Source: an uncultured Lachnospiraceae bacterium
GTDB taxonomy: Bacteria > Bacillota > Clostridia > Lachnospirales > Lachnospiraceae
Assembly (NCBI GenBank): GCA_905201915.1
Contig: CAJKQE010000094.1
Coordinates: 1 to 8,558, forward strand
Length of the DNA: 8,558 bases
Direction: 5' to 3'
A program made the position numbers and the translations under genes. Every line of letters starts with the position of its first letter. Positions within the stretch are counted from its first letter, which is position 1. The notes under the pieces are model-generated. The model had not been told where the DNA came from. It made no database searches and saw only the letters and a program-made list of their open reading frames with translations. Of the stretch, positions 1-6,429 are shown in pieces.

Positions 1-1232
1 ACGGAAAAGAAGAAATCGAAAGTCTTCAGGAACGTATTACAGGACGTTTCTCCTGTGAGACAATTAAGGATAAAGACGGAAATGTTATCGTAAAAGCAAA
101 TCACATGATTACACCGAAACGTGCTGCTCGTGTAGTAAACGAAGGTGTAAATGCAGAAGGTAAACCTTACGATGCAGTTAAAATCCGTACAATTCTTACT
201 TGTAAATGCCACATCGGCGTTTGTGCAAAATGTTACGGTGCAAATATGGCAACAGGTGAACCTGTACAGGTTGGTGAAACTGTTGGTATTATTGCTGCTC
301 AGTCTATCGGTGAACCGGGTACACAGCTTACTATGCGTACTTTCCATACCGGTGGTGTTGCCGGCGGCGATATCACACAGGGTCTTCCTCGTGTCGAAGA
401 GCTTTTTGAAGCAAGAAAACCAAAAGGTCTTGCAATTATTACTGAAATTAAGGGTGTTGCTACTCTTAAAGATACAAAGAAAAAACGTGAAATCATTGTA
501 ACGGACAATGAAAGCGGAGAAAGTAAGACATACTTAATTCCTTACGGTTCCCGTATTAAAATTCAGGACGGAGATTATCTGGAAGCCGGAGATGAGCTGA
601 CAGAAGGTTCTGTAAATCCACATGATATCCTTAGAATTAAAGGTGTTCGTGCGGTACAGGATTACATGATCCGTGAAGTTCAGAGAGTATACCGCCTGCA
701 GGGTGTAGAAATCAATGATAAGCACGTTGAAGTTATTGTTCGTCAGATGCTGAAGAAAATCCGCATTGAGAACAATGGTGATACAGAATTCCTTCCGGGA
801 ACATTGGTTGACGTTCTTGATTTTGAAGAAGAGAATGAAAAACTTATTAAAGAAGGAAAAGAGCCGGCAGACGGAAAACAGGTTATGCTGGGTATCACAA
901 AAGCTTCTCTGGCAACAAACTCCTTCTTATCTGCAGCTTCCTTCCAGGAAACAACAAAGGTTCTGACAGAAGCAGCAATTAAAGGAAAAGTTGACCCACT
1001 TATCGGTCTGAAAGAAAACGTTATTATTGGTAAGTTAATTCCTGCCGGAACAGGTATGAAGAAATATGCTAATATTAAACTGGATACAGACGGAGAAGAT
1101 GAAGAAGAATTAGAAGACGAATTTTTCGAAGAGGAAGAAATCGTTGAAGAAACAGAAGCAGTAGAAGAAATGGAAGCTGAGGACGCAGAAGAAGCGGACG
1201 AAGTGGAAGAAGAGATTACTGAAGAGGAATAA
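1..1232 (+). CDS. rpoC: DNA-directed RNA polymerase subunit beta' (C-terminal part, 5' truncated by the window edge)
   Basis: The reading frame is open from base 3 to the TAA at 1230-1232 (409 codons); the real start lies upstream of the window, so the ATG at 105 is internal. Visible are the second zinc-ribbon cysteines (TGT at 201, 222 and 231, in TCKCHIGVCAKCYG) and the bridge-helix/trigger-loop region GIIAAQSIGEPG then QLTMRTFHTGG, whose Met (333), Arg (336) and His (345) correspond to the nucleotide-contacting trigger-loop residues of E. coli RpoC. The catalytic NADFDGD loop would be upstream. No large insertion interrupts the trigger loop, as expected for Bacillota. The protein ends in a strongly acidic tail (last 47 residues, 31 of them Asp or Glu). 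Followed by a hairpin terminator and, unusually, not by rpsL. Identification is by direct family recognition and is secure. Confidence 0.98.
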   Translation, partial: GKEEIESLQERITGRFSCETIKDKDGNVIVKANHMITPKRAARVVNEGVNAEGKPYDAVKIRTILTCKCHIGVCAKCYGANMATGEPVQVGETVGIIAAQSIGEPGTQLTMRTFHTGGVAGGDITQGLPRVEELFEARKPKGLAIITEIKGVATLKDTKKKREIIVTDNESGESKTYLIPYGSRIKIQDGDYLEAGDELTEGSVNPHDILRIKGVRAVQDYMIREVQRVYRLQGVEINDKHVEVIVRQMLKKIRIENNGDTEFLPGTLVDVLDFEEENEKLIKEGKEPADGKQVMLGITKASLATNSFLSAASFQETTKVLTEAAIKGKVDPLIGLKENVIIGKLIPAGTGMKKYANIKLDTDGEDEEELEDEFFEEEEIVEETEAVEEMEAEDAEEADEVEEEITEEE

Positions 1233-1236
1233 ATAG

Positions 1237-1273
1237 AAAAGGTGGTGTCCGGTAATTCGGACACCGCCTTTTT
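1237..1273. terminator. Rho-independent terminator, probably bidirectional, between rpoC and the ROK gene
   Basis: An 11-bp stem (1241-1251 with 1258-1268, one G-U pair) with the 6-nt loop GTAATT is followed by TTTTT at 1269-1273, giving a strong intrinsic terminator 8 nt after the rpoC stop. On the other strand the stem is followed by TTTT (AAAA at 1237-1240 on plus), so it can also end the convergent ROK transcript. The TAA of the ROK gene (1272-1274) lies inside the T-tract, so the two genes share this element with no spare sequence. Confidence 0.9.
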
Positions 1274-2453
1274 AGATATTAGAGATATAAAAATGTTTGA
1301 TTGCATAGGCAGCAGCTCCGGAAGCTCCGGCGTATGTATCATAGTCTAAAATTTGAACTGTTTGGTCGGATGGGTCATCTACAAAAAGGAGCTGTTTTGT
1401 GATATAATCCATCAGCTCTTCTTTAATTTCTGTATTTGAAAAAAGATTGCCGTGAAGATAAATTTTATCCGGATTAGTAATAATTGCTAAATTCGATACA
1501 GTGATGCCCAGATATTTTAAAGCAGTAGAAATATAATTTCCAACCAGAGTGTCCCCTAGAGAAAAAGCGTTGGAAATATCTTCAATGGTCAACGCATCTG
1601 CACAGGGTTTCAGTGAGGGCAAAATTGTGTCTGCGTTACTTTCGTACAACAGACGGCAATATTTTAAAAGCCATGTTTCGCTGCAATATGTTTGAAGGCA
1701 GCCATACTTTCCACATTCACACTTCTTGCCGTTTGGATTTACAATGGTATGTCCGATTTCGCCAGCATAGTAATTTGTTCCCTGAAAAAGCTTTGAGTTT
1801 TCTATGAGAGCGCAGAACATACCGGCGCCCACATGAAAAAAAGCAAAGGTATCAGGTGAGGAACGGTCAAATAAATATCTTCCAAATGCCATACAGCGCA
1901 CATTGTTTTCGCAGATAATAGGTATGTTTAACCGCTTTTTCAAAGCTTCTCCGCTAAACTGCGGGCACAGAGAGGAATTGGTAATTACCTTATCCTGATG
2001 CGCATCGATATGCCCGGGAACGGCAATTCCCATTCCGACTATGGAAGCTGCGAAGGAAGGATTTTCTTTTAAAATATCTTCTGCTTTTTCTGCTATAAAA
2101 TCAGTGATATTGCCATTATCGGTTTCCTTGACAGAAAACGAAGACTGAAATACTGTATCACCTCGCAAGTTGCAAATAGAAAAACGGATATGTCGGGAAG
2201 TAAATTCAATTCCCATAGCATATACCTTGTCCGGAACAATATCCAGCAAAATTCTTTTTCTTCCGGGGGAACAATCGGCGGCATTATCCTCTGCGCCGAT
2301 TTCCTGTATGATGCCTTCTTGAATAAAGTTTCCGGAAATGGACGTTACTGTTGCCGGAGTAATTTGTGTTTGCTTGGCAATCGTGGAGCGTGCAACAGGT
2401 GCATTGCGGAAAATGTATTCCAATATGGTACTTCGGTTTTCCTGATTAGTCAT
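1272..2453 (-). CDS. ROK-family transcriptional regulator (NagC/XylR type)
   Basis: 393 aa, the usual length of ROK repressors. Residues about 8-60 form a winged helix-turn-helix (ARSTIAKQTQITPATVTSIS lies at 21-40); the rest is the actin-like sugar-kinase fold. Seen: GEIGH at 231-235 and the ROK zinc motif CECGKYGC (C245, C247, C252, with H235 as the usual fourth ligand). The usual Glu after the last Cys is Gln (Q254). The kinase phosphate motif DxGxT is degenerate (GIEFTS, 81-86) and the catalytic Asp of the ENDAN motif is Asn (ENN, 182-184), so it should bind sugar but not phosphorylate it. Start ATG at 2453 is supported by AGGAGG at 2469-2464, 10 nt upstream. It is the second gene after the DUF4838 gene, with a 6-nt gap, and likely represses this locus and is relieved by a sugar; the ligand is unknown. 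Confidence 0.93.
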   Translation of the reverse strand: MTNQENRSTILEYIFRNAPVARSTIAKQTQITPATVTSISGNFIQEGIIQEIGAEDNAADCSPGRKRILLDIVPDKVYAMGIEFTSRHIRFSICNLRGDTVFQSSFSVKETDNGNITDFIAEKAEDILKENPSFAASIVGMGIAVPGHIDAHQDKVITNSSLCPQFSGEALKKRLNIPIICENNVRCMAFGRYLFDRSSPDTFAFFHVGAGMFCALIENSKLFQGTNYYAGEIGHTIVNPNGKKCECGKYGCLQTYCSETWLLKYCRLLYESNADTILPSLKPCADALTIEDISNAFSLGDTLVGNYISTALKYLGITVSNLAIITNPDKIYLHGNLFSNTEIKEELMDYITKQLLFVDDPSDQTVQILDYDTYAGASGAAAYAIKHFYISNI

Positions 2454-2469
2454 AAACGTTTAACCTCCT
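2454..2469 (-). promoter_or_regulatory. Ribosome binding site of the ROK gene embedded in the end of the upstream gene
   Basis: On the minus strand AGGAGGTTAA precedes the ATG. The GGA GGT TAA in it are the last two codons (Gly-Gly) and stop of the upstream enzyme gene, so ribosomes finishing the enzyme cover the Shine-Dalgarno sequence of the regulator. The arrangement suggests translational coupling and fixes the start at 2453. Confidence 0.85.
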
Positions 2470-4361
2470 ATTACAGGGAAACCGGCATAATTGGTAGAAA
2501 CCTCTATAACACGATAAACGTCAAGTGCCTTCTGGAAGTCAAGCTCGTGTGAACAAATAAAATCATGAAAATCTTTCCATGCCTTTTGGGTATTTTCCTG
2601 TTCCCCTCCTGCTAAATAATAAAGTGCATTTGCTAATAGTATACAATACTCATTATGGTAGTCAAGATGTTTACAGAAAATGTCAGTTATAGCAGATGGA
2701 TGTGTGGCAGGGCAGGTCTCCTGATTTTTCTTAAAGCGCAGCAAAACTTCTTTTAATTTCATCATATTTTCCTGTACGGTTTTGTTTTCACGAGGACCTT
2801 TTCCGTTAAAGTAATCACAGTCGCAAAGAGCAGAAACCTGACTTAAATATTTGTAGTAAATTTTCCAGTTTTCGCCGTATGCTGCAGAAAAATATTCTTC
2901 AGCCAGTTCTTCAAAGGTTTGTGTTGTTCCGAAAAGACATTTGCCCATTACATAATTGGGGAGTCCGTTAGGTAAAAATGCCCGAAGCTCCTGACAACTG
3001 ATATAACCGTCTAAATGAAGCTCTTTTAAATATTTAATATCATCATAAATGATTTTTGAAATATGCACATACCCCATATCACCGTAATGCGCCCGTCCCA
3101 AAGGATAGTCATAGTCAAAACATTCGCCATTAAAGGCTTTTTGCCATTGGCTTAAGAAAGACAAATTTTCTTCCAGATTAACAGGAAGAGTAATTTTATT
3201 ACGCACATATGCAGGAGAAGCAGGAAGCTCTTTTGGCATTTGGTAAGATTTCTTAAAAGTACGGCTGATTGGCGCAAACATCATAACAAATCGGTCAGGA
3301 TTTAGGATTTCTTCTTTTTGAGGCGCCCAAAGCAATTCCTCGTAAATCAAAAAGACAATTTTTGTTTTTAATTTTTTTTCTGTGAGAAGAGCATCAATTC
3401 TATTCAGTATACGCACATATAAATCAGTCGGTATGGACTTTTGACAATTTTCACATTCACAATGGTTATTGGCAGCATCGGCCAGCCATACATGAAGGTA
3501 ATCAACCTCAGGGTGTTTTTTAGCATAAGCTACAACCTTTTCGGCAAAACTTTCCACTACGTCAGGGCTGGAATAGCATAAGTTTGTGTTAATAGGGATG
3601 CCGCCAAAGAAGCCTCTTTCGCCATTTACCAATGCTGTGAGGGGGAGCTGAGATTTATCCAAGGTGTTATCTGCCTCTACCCAGCCTAGTGTGTTTTGAT
3701 TTAAAACAGAACAAGTCCAGCCATGCCCTACACGATGATGCTTTAAGCTACGTTTTTGTAATTCCTTATCTATCAGAAGTGAAATTTCAGCAGCTTTTTC
3801 TAATGAAAATTCTTCGGCAGAGAGCATAGGGTTATTTTTGTGACTGTACCATAAATTTAAGAAAGCATAGGGAAGCTCAAACTGTAAGAAAAAAGTATTG
3901 AAGCCCAATTTTGGAAGCCAGTCAATAAATTCAAAAATGTTTTCAGGACAATCTGCCCCTTCAATACAAACGCCGCGGTATTTATTTTCTGCTTTTTCAT
4001 GACAGCAAATATCCAAGTCTTCCGTGGAAGAAAGCATCGGAAGATATTCATAAGCTTTTCCGGGCCTTAGAAAGCGGCAACCCAAAAGTGTCAGATATTT
4101 ATAAATACCCAGCAGGACTGAGCGAGAATTACTTCCATAAATATGTCCGTTTCCTTTAGAGACTTCGATATGATATTCATCATCTGTATCAGAATGTTTT
4201 TGAGAGTCAGGGAAAAGCTCAAGTGCAATAGTAGAGTGCTGTATCGTGCTGTCGTCAACAAAAACAATTGAATTAGTTATTTTTGATAAATAATATTTTA
4301 ACTCCGAAGCAGCGAAAGAAATAGTTTCTGACTCTTTTGAATATACTAATCTGATATACAT
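2460..4361 (-). CDS. DUF4838 domain protein, predicted cytoplasmic glycoside hydrolase
   Basis: 633 aa with no signal peptide or membrane segment, hence cytoplasmic. Residues about 1-110 resemble the alpha/beta domain found in front of the barrel in GH20/GH67-type enzymes (KESETISFAASELKYYLSKI, then a GIYKYL-GCRFLRPG strand-helix unit). From about 125 a TIM-barrel-like region begins (YRGVCIEG; LPKLGFNTFFLQ). The DUF4838 hallmark is HVWLADAANNHCECENCQ (290-307): D295 followed by a CxCxxC cluster (C301, C303, C306) that may bind metal. Other possible active-site residues are HHRVGHGW (208-215), EE at 341-342, and E458 in GYISCQELRAFLPNG. A helical C-terminus (about 480-633) follows. Start ATG at 4361 has GGAGG 7 nt upstream. 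First gene of the minus-strand pair, divergent from a sugar transporter, so it probably cleaves the imported glycan. Substrate, mechanism and catalytic residues are not established by the sequence; the family assignment is by motif recognition. Confidence 0.8.
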   Translation of the reverse strand: MYIRLVYSKESETISFAASELKYYLSKITNSIVFVDDSTIQHSTIALELFPDSQKHSDTDDEYHIEVSKGNGHIYGSNSRSVLLGIYKYLTLLGCRFLRPGKAYEYLPMLSSTEDLDICCHEKAENKYRGVCIEGADCPENIFEFIDWLPKLGFNTFFLQFELPYAFLNLWYSHKNNPMLSAEEFSLEKAAEISLLIDKELQKRSLKHHRVGHGWTCSVLNQNTLGWVEADNTLDKSQLPLTALVNGERGFFGGIPINTNLCYSSPDVVESFAEKVVAYAKKHPEVDYLHVWLADAANNHCECENCQKSIPTDLYVRILNRIDALLTEKKLKTKIVFLIYEELLWAPQKEEILNPDRFVMMFAPISRTFKKSYQMPKELPASPAYVRNKITLPVNLEENLSFLSQWQKAFNGECFDYDYPLGRAHYGDMGYVHISKIIYDDIKYLKELHLDGYISCQELRAFLPNGLPNYVMGKCLFGTTQTFEELAEEYFSAAYGENWKIYYKYLSQVSALCDCDYFNGKGPRENKTVQENMMKLKEVLLRFKKNQETCPATHPSAITDIFCKHLDYHNEYCILLANALYYLAGGEQENTQKAWKDFHDFICSHELDFQKALDVYRVIEVSTNYAGFPVIGG

Positions 4362-4398
4362 GGTATTTCCTCCGTTTAATTATTATTTAAAATAAAAA

Positions 4399-4415
4399 AT
4401 TATAGATAAATTATA
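4399..4415 (-). promoter_or_regulatory. Candidate -10 boxes for the DUF4838-ROK transcript
   Basis: Reading the minus strand, TATAAT occurs twice (4404-4399 and 4415-4410). Both lie in an 8-bp direct repeat AAATTATA on plus (4397-4404 and 4408-4415), spaced 11 bp, about one helical turn. Neither has a good -35 at 16-18 nt, so the promoter is weak or needs an activator, or the match is chance in AT-rich DNA. Confidence 0.45.
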
Positions 4416-4470
4416 TCGGAAAGAAATTGAAAAGTATATGTTAAAAATGCACATAAATAAAGAGCGATTA

Positions 4471-4499
4471 TTGACTATAATTAACGAAATGTTTAAAAT
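4471..4499 (+). promoter_or_regulatory. Candidate sigma-70 type promoter P1 for the transporter operon
   Basis: TTGACT (4471-4476), 17-nt spacer, TAAAAT (4494-4499): five of six consensus bases in each box at ideal spacing. Transcription would start near 4506, giving a leader of about 85 nt before the first permease. Confidence 0.65.
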
Positions 4500-4502
4500 A
4501 TA

Positions 4503-4531
4503 TTGATTTATAGAAATAAATATAGTATATT
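4503..4531 (+). promoter_or_regulatory. Candidate second promoter P2 for the transporter operon
   Basis: TTGATT (4503-4508), 17-nt spacer, TATATT (4526-4531), 32 bp downstream of P1. Weaker match than P1 and in AT-rich DNA, so it may be fortuitous; both could be real tandem promoters. Confidence 0.4.
4506..4521. promoter_or_regulatory. Candidate operator: inverted repeat ATTTAT-AGAA-ATAAAT
   Basis: A perfect 6+6 bp inverted repeat with a 4-bp centre, at the predicted start point of P1 and within the spacer of P2. This is where a repressor would block both. ROK regulators are known to bind AT-rich palindromes, but the repeat is short and the region is so AT-rich that chance is a real alternative. 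Confidence 0.3.
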
Positions 4532-4590
4532 ATAACCAGAGAAAAACAGGTTTAATAATTTATATTAAATAATAAATACAGGAGGAAGAT

Positions 4591-5538
4591 ATGGAGGGAA
4601 AAACTACTTTGACAGAATTTCGAAAAATGAATTCTGTAAAGAAAAAAAGGATTGTGCGAAAGAATATGCGGTGCTGGGTTTTTATGCTGCCTACATTGCT
4701 TTTATATATTCTTTTTCAGGGATATCCGATTATTACAAGCGCATGGTATTCCATGCTGGACTGGTCAGGAATGACTATGAATGCAACTTTTGTAGGCTTA
4801 CAGAATTTTAAGGAGCTATTGGCGGATCCGCTATTTAAGAATTCTGTTGTAAACAGCTTTAAGTATATGATATTCAGCGTGCCGATACAGTTGATTTTAT
4901 CATTGGTAATTGCTTACATACTGACAAGTATTATCAGAAAAGGCGCTACGGTGTTTCGTACGATGTACTTTATTCCGGTTATTACCACGGCATCTATTGT
5001 AGGAATTATTATGATTTTTATTTTTGGAGGAACAGGACCAATCAATCAGGTGCTTGCTCTTTTGGGAATTGATACTATTAACTTCTTGGGAGATGAAAAG
5101 ACTGCATTATTTACTGTGGTTCTTATAGGGATATGGAAAGATTTGGGAACCTATATGATTTATTGGATTGCGGCTTTGCAAAGTGTATCTCAGGATGTAT
5201 ATGAAGCAGCTAAAATTGATGGAGCAGGCAAATTCAGAACTTTTACGGATGTAGTATTTCCATTAATTCTTCCTATTGGAGGAGTTATTGCTGTACTTTG
5301 TGTTATCGGTTCTTTGAAAGTATTTGATATTGTTCAAACGATGACAAACGGAGGACCATATTTTGCAACCGATGTGGTGGCAACCTTTGTATATCGTACT
5401 GCATACTCTAGTACAACAGGAAGCCCAAGGCTGGGATATGCCAGTGCGGCGGCATTGCTGTTTGGTTTGATGGTAGTAACAATTGGTGTGGTTCTTAATC
5501 TTGTGAAGAACTACTTTAATAAGAAGAGAAATGTGTGA
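4591..5538 (+). CDS. ABC sugar transporter permease, MalF/UgpA-like (CUT1 family)
   Basis: 315 aa inner-membrane subunit. After a basic cytoplasmic N-terminus (about 1-26, RKM..VKKKRIVRK), six hydrophobic segments are visible near residues 27-50, 90-116, 124-147, 171-195, 224-245 and 280-307. The permease EAA loop that docks to the ATPase is EAAKIDGAGKF (205-215), ending at the conserved FP of VVFPLILP (P224). The segment MTNGGPYFATDV (251-262) is typical of MalF-type subunits of carbohydrate importers. AGGAGG at 4580-4585 supports the ATG at 4591. First gene of the operon; its stop (5536-5538) is 14 nt before the ATG of the second permease. It pairs with that permease to form the channel. 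Substrate class is sugars or oligosaccharides; the exact substrate is unknown. Confidence 0.95.
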   Translation: MEGKTTLTEFRKMNSVKKKRIVRKNMRCWVFMLPTLLLYILFQGYPIITSAWYSMLDWSGMTMNATFVGLQNFKELLADPLFKNSVVNSFKYMIFSVPIQLILSLVIAYILTSIIRKGATVFRTMYFIPVITTASIVGIIMIFIFGGTGPINQVLALLGIDTINFLGDEKTALFTVVLIGIWKDLGTYMIYWIAALQSVSQDVYEAAKIDGAGKFRTFTDVVFPLILPIGGVIAVLCVIGSLKVFDIVQTMTNGGPYFATDVVATFVYRTAYSSTTGSPRLGYASAAALLFGLMVVTIGVVLNLVKNYFNKKRNV

Positions 5539-5552
5539 GAAAGGAGAACGCT

Positions 5553-6377
5553 ATGAAAAAAGTAGGAAAATCTATCATTTACATATTGCTTGCGGTAGTG
5601 GCGTTTGTCTGGGTATATCCGTTTATCTGGATGATTACAGCTTCCTTGAAAACACAGGATGAATTTTTTGCAAGCGGATTGAGTCTGATACCGAAAAGCT
5701 TAAATTTTGAAAACTATGTAAGAGCGTGGAACAATGCCAACTTCGGCGTATACTTTAAAAACTCTATTATTGTAACGGTCAGCGTTGTTGTAATCGTATT
5801 GCTGGCTACATCAGCGGCAGGTTATGTTATGGGGCGTTACGCATTTGTCGGTAAAAAGCTGATTATGGGAATTTTTATGGCAAGTATCACAATCCCGTTG
5901 GTATTTACAGTTATTCCTATTTACGAATTATTAAAAGAAATGGGATTAGAGTCCAATCTGTTAGGCTTAATTCTGGCAGAAGCCGGAGGAGGACATGTAA
6001 TCTTCCTGATGCTGTTTTCTAGTTTTTACGGAGGTCTTCCCAAGGAACTGGAAGAAGCGGCAACTATTGACGGAAGTGGATTTATGAAAACATATACCAG
6101 TATCATGTTCCCTCTTGCAAAGCCTATTATGGCTACTGTAGTGATTATGCAGTTCATCTGGACATGGAACTCTTTCCTTCTGCCGTTAATTGTAACACTT
6201 AGTAAACCAGAACTTAGAACATTAGCAGTAGGTCTTTATGCTTTAAGAGGTGAAAATGTAGTAGACTGGACAGGAATTGCAGCTGGTGCATGTATTGCAG
6301 TTCTTCCGATTATTATTATTTTTATATGTTTACAGAAATATTTTGTGGACGGCGTAGCAGGAGCAGTTAAGAGTTGA
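5553..6377 (+). CDS. ABC sugar transporter permease, MalG/UgpE-like (CUT1 family)
   Basis: 274 aa inner-membrane partner of the preceding permease. Six hydrophobic segments lie near 8-30, 70-94, 104-125, 138-159, 188-212 and 242-262. The EAA loop is EEAATIDGSGFMKTYTSIMF (167-186) followed by PLAKP, the MalG-type form. The N-terminal VYPFIWMITASLKT and the C-terminal QKYFVDGVAGAVKS are hallmarks of this subfamily. The start chosen is ATG 5553, with AAGGAG at 5541-5546 six nt upstream; a GTG at 5535 in the same frame would overlap the previous gene and lacks its own ribosome binding site. A 52-nt gap separates it from the solute-binding protein gene. No ATP-binding subunit is encoded nearby, so the ATPase must come from elsewhere (an MsmX/MsmK-like shared subunit is the known solution in Bacillota). 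Confidence 0.95.
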   Translation: MKKVGKSIIYILLAVVAFVWVYPFIWMITASLKTQDEFFASGLSLIPKSLNFENYVRAWNNANFGVYFKNSIIVTVSVVVIVLLATSAAGYVMGRYAFVGKKLIMGIFMASITIPLVFTVIPIYELLKEMGLESNLLGLILAEAGGGHVIFLMLFSSFYGGLPKELEEAATIDGSGFMKTYTSIMFPLAKPIMATVVIMQFIWTWNSFLLPLIVTLSKPELRTLAVGLYALRGENVVDWTGIAAGACIAVLPIIIIFICLQKYFVDGVAGAVKS

Positions 6378-6429
6378 GAAATTTTATTAAGTGAAAAAAT
6401 CATTATGATTTAAAATAAGGAGGAAAAAA

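Larger units (their letters stand above)
4362..4590. promoter_or_regulatory. AT-rich divergent control region between enzyme/regulator genes and transporter genes
   Basis: 229 bp with no coding potential. It holds the ribosome binding sites of both flanking genes (minus GGAGG at 4369-4373; plus AGGAGG at 4580-4585) and promoter candidates in both directions, listed separately. This is the natural place for ROK-mediated control of both transcripts. A second short inverted repeat (TTTAATA 4551-4557 with TATTAAA 4563-4569) lies in the plus-strand leader, but base composition makes chance likely. No clear CcpA-type cre site was found by eye. Confidence 0.75.

Noticed and set aside
105..107. ATG at 105 as a gene start
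   Set aside because: RpoC sequence continues upstream in the same frame to the window edge.
151..501. Plus-strand open frame inside rpoC
   Set aside because: Out of frame with clearly conserved RpoC residues; no ribosome binding site and no family resemblance.
743..1342. Long serine-rich open frame on the minus strand
   Set aside because: It is the reverse complement of the GA-rich code for the acidic RpoC tail; no ribosome binding site and it runs through the terminator.
2190..2552. 120-codon plus-strand open frame spanning the ROK start
   Set aside because: Antisense to two well-supported genes, including the coupled start/stop; no upstream ribosome binding site.
4551..4569. Inverted repeat TTTAATA...TATTAAA before the first permease as an operator
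   Set aside because: Only A and T in an A/T-dominated stretch; easily chance, and downstream of both promoter candidates. Mentioned only in the control-region entry.
5535..5552. GTG start for the second permease at 5535
   Set aside because: The ATG at 5553 has AAGGAG at proper spacing and gives the usual MalG-type N-terminus; the GTG overlaps the previous stop and has no ribosome binding site.
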